Source of the DNA: Nostoc sp. PCC 7107
Lineage (GTDB): Bacteria > Cyanobacteriota > Cyanobacteriia > Cyanobacteriales > Nostocaceae
NCBI RefSeq assembly: GCF_000316625.1
Contig: NC_019676.1
Coordinates: 4,110,501 to 4,174,500, forward strand
Reading direction: 5' to 3'
Length of the DNA stretch: 64,000 bases
Shown: one piece after another, positions 7,605 through 16,526 of the stretch
Numbering within the stretch: the first letter of the stretch is position 1
Layout of the letters: each line of letters begins with the position of its first letter
Program-made: the position numbers and the translations under genes
Notes under the pieces: model-generated
The model's database searches: none
What the model was told of the DNA's origin: nothing
The model's input: only the letters and a program-made list of their open reading frames with translations

Positions 7605-9164
7605 TTAATTAGCATTACCACCAGAACGACCACCTCCACCAGAAGAACGACCACCCCCACCGCCGACACCAGGGAATACACCGCCCCGTGGTGTTGACTG
7701 TGGTCTGGAACCAGGCGGGAAACTCAGCAAGACTTTTTCGTTGCCTGTTAATCCCGACTTAACTTCTGTAAAATTATTGACGGTAACGCCTGTTTCAATC
7801 CGAGTAAATGTAGGTTGATCATCTGCGCCTAAAACATACACGCCTGTGGCACGTTCTCGCCTTACAACTGCCGCTGTGGGTACAACTAAAGCATTTTCTA
7901 CTTCACCAACTTGAAATTCCATATCTACGTTCATCCCAGACCGGAGTAAGTTTTGCGGGTCAGACAAAGAAGCTTTGACCTGAAAACTGGTAACGTTCTG
8001 CTCGACAGTTGCTTGAGCCGCAATTTGGCTGACTTTACCTGCAAAAACTTTACCTGGGTAAGCATCGGCTTTAATTGTCACTGGTTGACCAATGCGAATT
8101 TTGGCAATATTTGATTCTGATAAGTTAGCTACAACTTGATTTGTTGAGGCTAAGGCCAAAATTGAAGAAGATGTAGCTGAAGAAACGGCGCTACCTGAAG
8201 TTGTGGGAGTGACAAAAGCGCCAGGATCTGAGAATTTTTGCGTCACCAGACCATCAAAAGGTGCGCGGATGATAGTGTCATTAATTTGAGCTTGAATGTT
8301 TTGCAATGAGCCACGAGCCGATGTGACTTGAGCGCGGGCGACTTCAATATCTTCTTGACGGGTTCCAGCTTTTAACAAGGCTACAGCTTCTTGTTGCTGT
8401 TTAACTGTAGCCCTGGCTTGTTGAATATCTTCTGAGCGTGAACCTGCTTGTTGCAGTGCTAATGCTTGTTGTGCTTCATTGACTTGGGCTTGGGCGCTAT
8501 CACGGGTTGACCGTTTTTGAATGACTGTTTGCAGGGAAATAGCGCCAGAGTTGTATAGTTCCTGATTGCGGCGTAAATCATCTTCTGCTTGTACTAGAGT
8601 AGCTTGGGCGCTTCTTAAACGTGCTTGCGCTTGGGCAATATCTTGAGGGCGATTACCTGCTTCGACTTTTTGTAGATTTGCTTCAGCTTGGGCTAGTTGC
8701 GCTTGCGCTTGGGCAATATCTTGAGGGCGATTACCTGCTTGGGCTTTTTGCAGATTTGCTTCGGCTTGTGCGAGTTGTCCTTGGGCTTGAGTCAAATTTC
8801 CCCGCAGGTTGGAATCATCCATGTAAGCAAGAATTTGCCCTTGTTTGACAAAATCGCCTTCTTTAACTAGCAGTGTTTTGAGTACTCCCGAATTTTTGGG
8901 ACTGACGTTAATAGAACGTTCCGGCTTGACTGTACCATTAGCGGAAACTGCGATCGCTAAATTTTGTCTTTCTACTGACTGTGTTAAGGTTTTTTGTCTG
9001 GCTTCTTGGCGTGGCATTACGGCTACTCTGTAATAAATACCATAGCTAATCCCACCCAACAGCCCCAGTATTAGTAGCCACGGTAGCCAATTATACTTTT
9101 TTCTGGTTTTCGGCTCTGAAGGTAAAGCTGATGAATCTACAGGGGTTGATGTATCAAGTTTCAT
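7605..9164 (-). CDS. HlyD/MacA-type periplasmic adaptor protein
   Basis: A 519-residue membrane fusion protein. An N-terminal helix at about residues 27-46 anchors it, a lipoyl-like half-motif follows (SPKNSGVLKTLLVKEGDFVKQG), then a long coiled-coil hairpin with internal repeats, the second lipoyl half (IRAPFDGLVTQ), a beta-barrel and a membrane-proximal domain. The C-terminus is a Gly/Ser/Arg-rich tail of about 30 residues. It starts the operon HlyD, permease, ATPase, TolC and should bridge the inner-membrane pump to TolC. The coiled coil contains a nearly exact 26-residue tandem duplication. Confidence 0.92.
   Translation of the reverse strand: MKLDTSTPVDSSALPSEPKTRKKYNWLPWLLILGLLGGISYGIYYRVAVMPRQEARQKTLTQSVERQNLAIAVSANGTVKPERSINVSPKNSGVLKTLLVKEGDFVKQGQILAYMDDSNLRGNLTQAQGQLAQAEANLQKAQAGNRPQDIAQAQAQLAQAEANLQKVEAGNRPQDIAQAQARLRSAQATLVQAEDDLRRNQELYNSGAISLQTVIQKRSTRDSAQAQVNEAQQALALQQAGSRSEDIQQARATVKQQQEAVALLKAGTRQEDIEVARAQVTSARGSLQNIQAQINDTIIRAPFDGLVTQKFSDPGAFVTPTTSGSAVSSATSSSILALASTNQVVANLSESNIAKIRIGQPVTIKADAYPGKVFAGKVSQIAAQATVEQNVTSFQVKASLSDPQNLLRSGMNVDMEFQVGEVENALVVPTAAVVRRERATGVYVLGADDQPTFTRIETGVTVNNFTEVKSGLTGNEKVLLSFPPGSRPQSTPRGGVFPGVGGGGGRSSGGGGRSGGNAN
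8631..8786. repeat. 78-bp in-frame tandem duplication in the adaptor coiled coil
   Basis: The sequence beginning TTGGGCAATATCTTGAGGGC at 8631 recurs at 8709, a period of 78 bases (26 codons), with only scattered mismatches, several of them synonymous. At protein level the segment LAQAEANLQK...AGNRPQDIAQ appears twice. It lengthens the hairpin by a whole number of turns and looks recent. Confidence 0.75.
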
Positions 9165-9331
9165 AACTGTGTCCGTTGTCCAAAATGGCTACCGAGCTAG
9201 TTATCTAAGTCCCAGCACCTGAATGCTCGGACTTTAAATTGCTTAATCTTATATCATTGCTATAGTGACTATATAAGTCGAAAATTTCAAGTTTGCAATT
9301 TATTATCAGCTAAAACGGACTGTTTTCTTCT

Positions 9332-9379
9332 ATGACTAAAGTCACTAATAATTTCTGATTGCTCTATGACTAAAGTAAT
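9332..9379. promoter_or_regulatory. two copies of a palindromic operator-like motif upstream of the efflux operon
   Basis: ATGACTAAAGTCAC at 9332-9345 and ATGACTAAAGTAAT at 9366-9379 lie in the same orientation, 34 bases apart, about 170-215 bases upstream of the HlyD start. The consensus arms ATGACT and AGTCAT form an inverted repeat with a 2-base centre. The same word occurs at 55937, next to a NarL-type two-component system. Binding by that regulator is inferred. Confidence 0.5.
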
Positions 9380-9634
9380 TAAATGGAGACAAGGATGACA
9401 GGGTAGACAAGGGAGAAAGATGTTTATAAATCATTTAGGATTGCTATAGCTATATTATTTTTAATTTTCTATCTACTGCAAAAATTTTCTGGATTGATAT
9501 TACCCAAAAATATAGAAAAACCAAGAATATCTAAGAGCAAATAGATTAATTAATCAGTGCAATCACTGAATAGAAAATATAATATTTTTAGCTATAATAT
9601 CTCGGTAATTAAGACAAAATTGAGATATTAAAAC

Positions 9635-10099
9635 ATGAATAATTTACTTAGGTTGTTGACAATTTCATCTTTGCTACTGTCTACGGGTTTGCCATCTTTC
9701 GCCACCAATAAATCCTTTGTCACTGAGAAACACTTCCAAGGTGATGTGGAGCCAAAAAACTGTCCTCTCCAAAAAAGGAAAAAAGGTATTTTTATATATA
9801 ATCTTTGCCAAGTTAAGGGTAAGCCAATATCTTTATATATCCAAAGTGTTGAAGCATCTGATGGCAGTGAAAATGACGCTCTGGATGTTGCTGTATTAAA
9901 ATACAAAAATGGAAAGTTAATTCACGTCAGTGCTGAAGATTTTCACAGATATGGTTTCCGTAATCAAAAGTTAGTTGCAGCTTGGCATCTAGACAATACC
10001 ATTGAAAATGTATCATCATCTCAATATCGCGCTATAGAAAAGCGTTTTTTAGCAGAGTCTCGGAAAGGTTTAGAACTATTTGGTATTAAGCAAAAATAG
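9635..10099 (+). CDS. hypothetical secreted protein
   Basis: A 154-residue protein with a clear signal peptide (hydrophobic core LLTISSLLLS, likely cleavage after PSFA near residue 23). The mature part contains two Cys at about residues 48 and 63, which could form a disulfide, and a basic KKRKK cluster region. I recognise no domain. The upstream 450 bases (9165-9634) hold AT-rich sequence and the operator-like motifs but no other gene. The gene ends convergently with the beta-propeller gene, with a long inverted repeat between them. Confidence 0.55.
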   Translation: MNNLLRLLTISSLLLSTGLPSFATNKSFVTEKHFQGDVEPKNCPLQKRKKGIFIYNLCQVKGKPISLYIQSVEASDGSENDALDVAVLKYKNGKLIHVSAEDFHRYGFRNQKLVAAWHLDNTIENVSSSQYRAIEKRFLAESRKGLELFGIKQK

Positions 10100-10145
10100 C
10101 TGTAGAATCTAATTGATTTGTAAGTTGTAATTTACAACAATACAA

Positions 10146-10222
10146 ATGAAAAAGCATATAATTACTGGAGTTTAGACTAAATGGCAGACTATCAGTCTGA
10201 GAGGGTTTATATGCTTTTTCAT
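10146..10222. repeat. 77-bp perfect-armed inverted repeat with a nested hairpin
   Basis: ATGAAAAAGCATATAA at 10146-10161 is perfectly complementary to 10207-10222 (16 bp). Inside the loop, CAGACT (10185-10190) and AGTCTG (10194-10199) form a second hairpin with a 3-base loop. It lies between two convergent genes, so it could be a bidirectional terminator, a small structured RNA or a palindromic repeat element. Confidence 0.7.
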
Positions 10223-10302
10223 GCTTGGCGATGAAATTTATGTTATTGAGACTGCTTTCCTCATCAAACCCTTGGGTTTTTGACTGAAGACAAAACCTAA
10301 CG

Positions 10303-11613
10303 TTAATTAGCCACAATGCCTTGCGGGAAACTATTATTTACCGATGGTATTAATCGAGGTGAAGAAGATACTTCAGTCACAGTTCCATCATACTGATTCA
10401 CCTTCAGTACAGATATTCTATTATTCGCAGGCATAATATTTACAGCTGATTGAGAGACAACGTGTAGAAATGACTCAGTAGAATCTAGAGTTAGTTGAGC
10501 GCCACCAGTTCCCATTTCTCCTCTCAGTACAACCCTCTGAATTTCTACTGGTGAGCTTGGGTTTCGTCCGATATCATAGACAGTCACACTGTTGTCAAGA
10601 GGGTTTGTAGTATAGAGACGAGTTCCCGCGCGATTAGTAACCAGCCAGCAGATTGCTCTACCCGAATTAGGTACAGTTCTGAGGAGGTGTAAATCGCCAT
10701 CAGGCTCGTATGAGTAGACTCCTAGTTGATTGCTGAGTGTAAAGCCTACATACAAAATTGGTTGTCGGGGATGAACTTGGAGTCCTAGTGTGAGACCTAA
10801 TGGATTTGGCGGAAATGCTGCTGGAGGTAGCTGTTGTGGTGAATTTGGGCTTTGTTGCAAACGACCGTTAGGAAGAATTTGATAAGAGCGTAGTAAGCCA
10901 GTCCCGCCATCCATCCCAAATAGCAAACGTTTGTTAGGAGAGATGAGTGCTTGGGTTGGTAAAGAACCTCTGGGAACTGAAGCAGTAGAATTTGGAATGG
11001 GAATTAGTCTACCCCTTGGAGTTACGCGGAAGGTAGTATAGTTTGGCAGAGAATCGTTGGCTTCCTGGGTGGGAATCTGAGGTAATAAGTTTTGATTAAC
11101 TACAGTGAGAATATCGCCTGCTAAACCTAGACTAACTGGCGCTACTCCCCCACTAGGGAACGGCGATCCTTCTACAGGAGAAAGATTACCATCTTTGTTG
11201 ATGTTAAACACAGCGATAGTATTTGACCCAGAATTTACAGCAAAAAGCCGTGTTTTTTCAGGGTTAACAATCACTTCTTGGTCAGATGCAAAAGCTGTAA
11301 TAAAAAAAGGGCCTCTCCCAGTGATGGGAGCATTAGGAATACCTGCACCGCCAGTTGGAAAAGATGCTGTGGGTAGTGGTGTGAGTGTACCTAAAGCATT
11401 GCTGCGGAACCCAAGAATAGAGTTACCATTAGGAGTGGGAATGTTACTTTGGGTATAAACAATACCAGTGGAACGATACCATTGATACCAATGAGCATCA
11501 GCACTTTGAACTGCTAATCCTCCTGTCAGCACAAGGGTAGCCAAAGCACTGATTGTGAGACATTTTTTAGAAACCTGACGATTATTTCTACTAGTTTTAG
11601 ATAAAATATTCAT
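10303..11613 (-). CDS. secreted seven-bladed beta-propeller protein (lactonase/YncE-like)
   Basis: About 436 residues. After a signal peptide (hydrophobic core ISALATLVLTGGLAVQSADA) the protein consists of repeated blades of about 45-55 residues, seen in phrases such as RLFAVNSGSNTIAVFNINKDG and RLYTTNPLDNSVTVYDIG. These are typical of the 6-phosphogluconolactonase-like and YncE/surface-layer propellers. The start is placed at ATG 11613 because GAGG precedes it by eight bases; an in-frame GTG at 11634 would add seven residues ahead of the signal peptide. A catalytic role is not evident. Confidence 0.75.
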   Translation of the reverse strand: MNILSKTSRNNRQVSKKCLTISALATLVLTGGLAVQSADAHWYQWYRSTGIVYTQSNIPTPNGNSILGFRSNALGTLTPLPTASFPTGGAGIPNAPITGRGPFFITAFASDQEVIVNPEKTRLFAVNSGSNTIAVFNINKDGNLSPVEGSPFPSGGVAPVSLGLAGDILTVVNQNLLPQIPTQEANDSLPNYTTFRVTPRGRLIPIPNSTASVPRGSLPTQALISPNKRLLFGMDGGTGLLRSYQILPNGRLQQSPNSPQQLPPAAFPPNPLGLTLGLQVHPRQPILYVGFTLSNQLGVYSYEPDGDLHLLRTVPNSGRAICWLVTNRAGTRLYTTNPLDNSVTVYDIGRNPSSPVEIQRVVLRGEMGTGGAQLTLDSTESFLHVVSQSAVNIMPANNRISVLKVNQYDGTVTEVSSSPRLIPSVNNSFPQGIVAN

Positions 11614-11783
11614 AAATTTATCCTCGTAGATCACACAAATCTTTCTGTAGAGATATCACAGCTGATCCGAGAATTTATGCAAATTGCTTTAGGAGTCTAG
11701 AAAACTCATCAATGATAAATGACAACACAACAACTTAGATACATGAAAGCGTTACCCTAGATGGTAAAGCTACAATCTAGACT

Positions 11784-12347
11784 ATGACACCTGAAGAAAT
11801 TGCGGTAACATTGACAGAATTATTTAGTGAAGAAGCCGTGAATGCGATCGCACCTGGATCTTGGCAAATAGACTCATCGACTTTTCGGTTGTTAGTGTTG
11901 CTGTCAGAAGACCAAACTTGGTTGCGAGTATTATTGCCAATTATGCCGCTACAAGAAGCTGAAACGTTTTTAACACAGTTTTTAGAAGCTAACTTTGATG
12001 AAACTCAAGAAGTCCGCTACGCCATCTATGATGGGGTAGTTTGGGGAGTATATCACCACAATAGTGGTACATTAGCGAGTGCAGATTTGGCAAATGCGAT
12101 CGCCAGATTATTATCTCTACATAAATCTGGCTTAAATGATGTCTTCAATCACTTTATTGAAAACCGCCTCCGCCAAATTATTCAAGCTGCAAAACAGCAA
12201 GGACAATCTCTACAAGCCACAATGCAAAATTTAGATAGATTTTATGCCGAAGGCGTAATGGGTGAAATTAACCAATCTGTTGATGATCGAGAACAAGTAT
12301 TAGCAACTTGGCGATCTCAACTAGAACGGCTTTGGAATGAAGTGTGA
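11784..12347 (+). CDS. conserved hypothetical protein, possibly chaperone-like fold
   Basis: A 187-residue, acidic, soluble protein without signal peptide. The first 110 residues alternate helices and strands (FRLLVLLSEDQTWLRVLLPIMPL ... VRYAIYDGVVWGVYHHNSG) in a way reminiscent of the YbjN / type III secretion chaperone-like fold. The rest is helical, ending RSQLERLWNEV. The stop overlaps the extended open frame of the next gene, so the two are probably cotranscribed. No function is assigned. Confidence 0.55.
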   Translation: MTPEEIAVTLTELFSEEAVNAIAPGSWQIDSSTFRLLVLLSEDQTWLRVLLPIMPLQEAETFLTQFLEANFDETQEVRYAIYDGVVWGVYHHNSGTLASADLANAIARLLSLHKSGLNDVFNHFIENRLRQIIQAAKQQGQSLQATMQNLDRFYAEGVMGEINQSVDDREQVLATWRSQLERLWNEV

Positions 12348-12406
12348 AGTCTGAAGTCTCCTGCCTTATCTCTACAGCCAATATTAAAATAAAGTGCTTA
12401 TTGATT

Positions 12407-12790
12407 ATGGATATTATCGAAACTCTCAAAAATGACTATCAAAGATTTCCCGAAAATCAAACATATTCAATTTACGCAGAAAATGTTTATTTTCAAGACA
12501 TGGTTTTTAAATTCCGGGGCGTTAAACTGTATCAATGGATGATTAAATTTATCAAGACTTTCTTTTTAAATCCCAAAATGGATTTGCACAACATTCAACG
12601 TTTAGGAGACACCATCAAAACTGAGTGGACACTAAGTTGGAATAGTCCCTTACCTTGGAAACCCCGCATTGCTATTTCTGGCTGGAGTGAATTACTGCTC
12701 AATGCTGACGATTTAATTATTTCTCACATTGATTATTGGAACTGTTCACAGGTGGATGTACTCAAACAGCATTTTTTTCCAATCAAATAG
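12407..12790 (+). CDS. DUF2358-family protein
   Basis: A 127-residue protein that matches the DUF2358 type found in cyanobacteria and plant plastids: an N-terminal LKNDYQRFP helix, then YAENVYFQDMVFKFRGVKLYQ and the later WTLSWNSPLPWKPRIAISG. The fold expected for the family is a small cone-shaped NTF2-like domain. The ATG at 12407 is preferred over an in-frame ATG at 12344 that would overlap the previous gene and add 21 residues unlike the family. Function unknown. Confidence 0.8.
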   Translation: MDIIETLKNDYQRFPENQTYSIYAENVYFQDMVFKFRGVKLYQWMIKFIKTFFLNPKMDLHNIQRLGDTIKTEWTLSWNSPLPWKPRIAISGWSELLLNADDLIISHIDYWNCSQVDVLKQHFFPIK

Positions 12791-12805
12791 TGTGATAGCT
12801 TGCTC

Positions 12806-12838
12806 AGATACCCAACTTCTTCAAGAAGTCGGGTATCT
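12806..12838. terminator. hairpin between convergent genes, probable bidirectional terminator
   Basis: AGATACCC (12806-12813) pairs with GGGTATCT (12831-12838), and an inner ACTTCTT / AAGAAGT stem continues it after one mismatch, leaving a very small loop. TTGTTGTT follows on the plus strand. It sits between the DUF2358 gene (plus, ends 12790) and nadA (minus, ends 12864). Similar hairpins are dispersed in Nostoc genomes. Confidence 0.65.
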
Positions 12839-12863
12839 TGTTGTTCACGAATAATTGAGCGAA

Positions 12864-13904
12864 CTAAGCACTCATTTCTAACATCCGTTGCATAGGACGC
12901 AGCGCCGCCAATCGAATATCCTCAGACATGGTAATTTCGGGAGCGCGGTTTTTCATTGCTAAATACAGTTTTTCTAATGTATTTAGTCGCATAAAAGGAC
13001 ACTCGTTACAGTTACAGTTATTTGTCGGTGGCGCAGGAATAAACTGCTTATTGGGAGCAAGTTTTTGCATTTGGTGAATGATTCCCGGTTCTGTCGCCAC
13101 AATAAATTCTTGAGACGGGCTGGTTTGGCAATATTTAAGTAAAGCTGCTGTCGAGCCAATATAGCTGGCGTGGCGCAAAACGCTAGTTTCACATTCTGGG
13201 TGAGCGATCGCCTCGGCTTGGGGATGTGCTATTTTTAACTGAACTATTTTCTTTTCCGAAAAGGTTTCATGCACAATGCAGCTACCTTGCCACAGTACCA
13301 AATCTCTACCAGTTTGTTCCATCACATAGCGCCCTAAATTCCGGTCTGGCGCAAAAATAATTGGCTGGTCTTTTGGTATCTGCTGCACAATTTTGACCGC
13401 ATTAGAACTGGTGCAGATAATATCGCTCATGGCTTTGATATCAGCCGAGCAGTTGATATAGGAAATCACCAGATGATTGGGGTGCGCTGCTTTAAAAGCC
13501 GCAAATTCTTTTGGTGGACAGCTATCGGCTAAAGAACAACCAGCCGCTAAATCAGGTAATAGTACTAATTTATCAGGATTGAGTATTTTGGCGGTTTCTG
13601 CCATAAAATGTACACCCGCAAAGACAATTACATCAGCGTTTGTCTCTGCTGCGGCTTTCGCTAGTTGTAATGAATCACCAATAAAGTCTGCAATATCTTG
13701 AATGTCTGGTTCTTGATAGTAATGGGCTAAGATGACCGCGTTGAGTTCCTGTTTGAGATGCTCAATAGCCGCAAATAAATCGCGTGGTAGTTCACCCAGT
13801 TGGGTTTTGTCTGTTGGTGCAAATGCAGTTGTAAACACAGTTAGGGGTTGTTTTGGGTTGCAAATGTTTTGTCCAGTGGATTCAATTATAGTAGTTTTTA
13901 CCAA
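12864..13904 (-). CDS. nadA: quinolinate synthase
   Basis: A 346-residue NadA, which condenses iminoaspartate with dihydroxyacetone phosphate to quinolinate in de novo NAD synthesis. The three conserved cysteines that hold the [4Fe-4S] cluster are visible in [11 protein letters not shown], in WQGSCIVHE and in [10 protein letters not shown] near the C-terminus. The triplicated fold is suggested by the repeated [19 protein letters not shown]-type strand-helix units. Length and motifs are typical of the A-type long enzymes. It stands alone, convergent with the DUF2358 gene. Confidence 0.95.
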   Translation of the reverse strand: MVKTTIIESTGQNICNPKQPLTVFTTAFAPTDKTQLGELPRDLFAAIEHLKQELNAVILAHYYQEPDIQDIADFIGDSLQLAKAAAETNADVIVFAGVHFMAETAKILNPDKLVLLPDLAAGCSLADSCPPKEFAAFKAAHPNHLVISYINCSADIKAMSDIICTSSNAVKIVQQIPKDQPIIFAPDRNLGRYVMEQTGRDLVLWQGSCIVHETFSEKKIVQLKIAHPQAEAIAHPECETSVLRHASYIGSTAALLKYCQTSPSQEFIVATEPGIIHQMQKLAPNKQFIPAPPTNNCNCNECPFMRLNTLEKLYLAMKNRAPEITMSEDIRLAALRPMQRMLEMSA

Positions 13905-13976
13905 AAATAGGAGGCAAATAAATTAAAGACTCTATGAGGGTGCAAGGGTATAGAGGAGAAGATATGTAATCATTGA

Positions 13977-14627
13977 CTATAATTGCCAATTTACCAATCT
14001 GGCATAAACGTAGGCGATCGCTTCACTGATGACTACCCGCACGCCTTGGCTAGAATTCCACCATTTTTGAACATCATAGTCTTGAGGTTTGGCAGAAATA
14101 ATTCCGACTTGAATTTTGGGAGCAAATATCTTTTTAAATATCAACCAACTTCTACGAGCATGAGCATCAGTTGTAAATAAATTAATTGACTTTATCGGCA
14201 AATTTTTATCTGATATATGCTGCAATAATGCTACAGCAGAAGCATTAGTTCTATCCCTCACTACATTAAAAGCAGGAACAACAATCAATTTCTCTTCGGG
14301 TACGCCTAATTTAGATAATGTACTAGCAGCAATTTCAGCAAAATTATTATACTCAGACAGATAAAATCCTTGTTCTATTTTTGAGCCGATGGTAAATATT
14401 TGGTGATAAGAACCAGTGTGAAATTCGGCGGCGGCTTGTGCTAAAGCGTAATCTGATATCCAGCCATCAATAACTAAAGCATCGGCTGATTTTATTGGAG
14501 AATTTACGGCGAGGAATGGGTACAAATTATGAACGATAAAAAATATCGCAGCAGCCGAAACCGCCAAAAATAAAGCCCATCCCTGCGCCGTAAGTATCCA
14601 AATTTCTTGGCGTTGAATTAACCGCAT
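13977..14627 (-). CDS. YdcF/SanA-like (DUF218-type) membrane-anchored protein
   Basis: A 216-residue protein with one N-terminal helix (about 14-36) followed by a soluble domain. The pattern ADALVIDGWISDYAL, then FTIGSKIEQG, then VRDRTNASAVALL and FTTDAHARRSWLIFKKIF resembles the ElyC/SanA/YdcF family of envelope proteins, in which a first strand ending in a Gly-rich turn and a later (S)xHxxRA motif are conserved. It overlaps the DUF2301 gene by one base (TAATG), implying coupled translation. Function is not established. Confidence 0.6.
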   Translation of the reverse strand: MRLIQRQEIWILTAQGWALFLAVSAAAIFFIVHNLYPFLAVNSPIKSADALVIDGWISDYALAQAAAEFHTGSYHQIFTIGSKIEQGFYLSEYNNFAEIAASTLSKLGVPEEKLIVVPAFNVVRDRTNASAVALLQHISDKNLPIKSINLFTTDAHARRSWLIFKKIFAPKIQVGIISAKPQDYDVQKWWNSSQGVRVVISEAIAYVYARLVNWQL

Positions 14628-15283
14628 TAAACCTTAGCTGAACTTTGGGCTTTTAAATAAGCAAATACAGATTTGTCACCAATATCGGCGGGAATTGCTT
14701 GGAAGGTTTTTCGCAAAGCAAATACTAAAAATAAAGTCGCCCAAACTCCTAATAAAATCTGTTCTAACTGAATTGGTAAAACTCCGACAAGGTGTCCTAA
14801 CAAAAGTATGGGAACTGTGAAAGTTAAAGCTTTGGTTTCGAGACGGTTAAAACAAAATGCTTCTTTAAAATAAATGCCTGTCAACGCTGCGAAAGTAAAA
14901 CCTATACCTAAAATAGTCAATGGGTTTGTGTATACAGTCACCGCAAAAGGTTGACTGTCAAAATGAGCAAATATAAACGCCGAAATACTCCCAATTAACC
15001 AAAAAACTTGTAAAATTCGGTGCAGTGGAGCCATATATATATGGATAGTCAGCAAACTCACACCAAGAGCTAAACTAAAGCAAGTATATAACGGAGTAAT
15101 TGCTTGGATGGTAGTTGGGTTATTGTAAAACAATGTCAAAGCAGTACCTATAGCAAAGCTAAGTGCAGCTATCATTAAGCCAGCGCGATAGATAATTACA
15201 CTAGTGCGATCGCTTTGATTAATGGTAAATTCGCCAAACTGGCCTTGATACACTGGTGATGGAGATAAGGTTTGCGTAGTCAT
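14627..15283 (-). CDS. DUF2301 integral membrane protein
   Basis: A 218-residue protein with about six membrane helices and a short polar N-terminus. The pattern matches cyanobacterial DUF2301 proteins, including the central FTFAALTGIYFKEAFCFNRLE segment and a hydrophobic C-terminal third ending in ADIGDKSVFAYL. It is the first gene of a pair with the YdcF-like protein (overlapping TAATG). Function unknown; the pair may act in the cell envelope. Confidence 0.75.
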   Translation of the reverse strand: MTTQTLSPSPVYQGQFGEFTINQSDRTSVIIYRAGLMIAALSFAIGTALTLFYNNPTTIQAITPLYTCFSLALGVSLLTIHIYMAPLHRILQVFWLIGSISAFIFAHFDSQPFAVTVYTNPLTILGIGFTFAALTGIYFKEAFCFNRLETKALTFTVPILLLGHLVGVLPIQLEQILLGVWATLFLVFALRKTFQAIPADIGDKSVFAYLKAQSSAKV

Positions 15284-15324
15284 ATAACAACAGTGGTGAG
15301 TGTGCAGTAATGCCTGTTTCTAGT

Positions 15325-16128
15325 CTAATGATTAATCACTTCTAAAGTATCTTGCCAGTTGATCTGCAACTGTGAATTTGCATTCCCGCCATTAATGGCA
15401 ATTTCTACCCAGCCATGACTCCCCACTAGGGCGACAGCTGCGCCAACTTCGCCATCACTGTACGTTTCACACCCTGGTATTGTCAACCCAGCTATTTTTA
15501 CTAACCAAGTTTTACCTACGACGTAATTTCCCGGAATATTGCTAATTAAGTTACCAAAGTTATCTATATATTGAATCTGTCCCAAAACACCACAACTAGT
15601 GGTTTGACATTTGCCCATTCCTATCTGTAATAAAGTTGCGGGATTGATTTCTTTTCCCAGATATTTTAGGGGAACACCACTAGCAAGGTTAGCTCCCACG
15701 GGTGCAAAAATATCTCTACCGTGAAAGGTGCGGCTAGGTTGAGGTGTTCGCCAGTAATCAGTGTTTGTCAGTTCCACAGCAGCAATGGCGGGGTTTTGGC
15801 TTAATACTCCACTGAATATGCCATTATCAGGGCCGACTAAAAACCCACCTGCAAATTCTACAGCGATCGCCCGTCTTTTACCACCCACCCCCGGATCTAC
15901 CACTGCTATATGTACTGTCCCATCGGGAAAGTAGGGATACGCATTCATTAGGCAAAATCTAGCAGCCGCAATATTTTGTGGTGGAATTTGGTGTGTTAAG
16001 TCTACAACCCTTAACAGCGGGTTGATTTGGGCAATTATACCTTTCATTACTCCAACATAAACATCGCGATCGCCAAAATCGCTGAGTAACGTTAGGAGTG
16101 ATGCTTGATTGAGTTGACTCTTTAACAT
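15325..16128 (-). CDS. S-adenosylmethionine hydrolase (DUF62, SAM hydroxide adenosyltransferase)
   Basis: A 267-residue protein of the fluorinase/chlorinase superfamily. Family hallmarks are LLSDFGDRDVYVGVMKGII at the N-terminus, VHIAVVDPGVGGKRRAIAVE, GPDNGIFS, FHGRDIFAPVGANLASG and the C-terminal VALVGSHGWVEIAINGG. The Asp-Arg-His residues that activate water in SAM hydrolases are seen as D in DFGDRD, R in the GKRR region and H in FHGRD. The known reaction is SAM plus water to adenosine and methionine. The physiological role in cyanobacteria is unclear. It is followed 41 bases later by the DUF2301 gene in the same orientation. Confidence 0.88.
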   Translation of the reverse strand: MLKSQLNQASLLTLLSDFGDRDVYVGVMKGIIAQINPLLRVVDLTHQIPPQNIAAARFCLMNAYPYFPDGTVHIAVVDPGVGGKRRAIAVEFAGGFLVGPDNGIFSGVLSQNPAIAAVELTNTDYWRTPQPSRTFHGRDIFAPVGANLASGVPLKYLGKEINPATLLQIGMGKCQTTSCGVLGQIQYIDNFGNLISNIPGNYVVGKTWLVKIAGLTIPGCETYSDGEVGAAVALVGSHGWVEIAINGGNANSQLQINWQDTLEVINH

Positions 16129-16238
16129 CAGAAATTTATTAAAATATATATAAAGACATAATTTTCTGTAGCAACAGCTACAAAATATATGTTATGTTAG
16201 GATAAATAGACATAAAAAAGCTTAAAGAGGTAATCACT

Positions 16239-16394
16239 ATGAGTCAAAATAGATTACAAGCTGTGAGACAAACCAAAGAAGTCCACAGACAAAACCTGAG
16301 AAAAAATCTAGAACATCGTTTAGAAGTAGCTAGATCTCAAGGTGATCAAAGGTTGATTAATCAACTAGAAGCAGAAATGAGATACCTTGGCTAA
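16239..16394 (+). CDS. small basic conserved protein (51 residues)
   Basis: ATG at 16239 is preceded by AAAGAGG at 16224-16230 with eight bases of spacing, and the frame closes with TAA at 16392. The product is a highly charged single helix (RQTKEVHRQNLRKNLEHRLE ... NQLEAEMRYLG). A strong rho-independent terminator follows 50 bases later, so this is a complete small transcription unit. The helix is amphipathic, compatible with a small coiled-coil or nucleic-acid-binding protein. No function is known to me. Confidence 0.75.
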   Translation: MSQNRLQAVRQTKEVHRQNLRKNLEHRLEVARSQGDQRLINQLEAEMRYLG

Positions 16395-16443
16395 ATTCCC
16401 GAAAGCAAGAGTTGATTGTTTATAGTTTTGTTGTGTGGAAATC

Positions 16444-16463
16444 CCCGCTTCGGCGGGTTTTTT
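16444..16463 (+). terminator. rho-independent terminator of the small protein gene
   Basis: A CCCGC TTCG GCGGG hairpin with a stable UUCG-type tetraloop is followed by six T residues (16458-16463). Confidence 0.9.
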
Positions 16464-16526
16464 GTTGGGGAAGAGTCAGACAGCAGAAATTAAGGCAAAA
16501 GTTAAAGGTCAAAAGTAAAAAGAATA

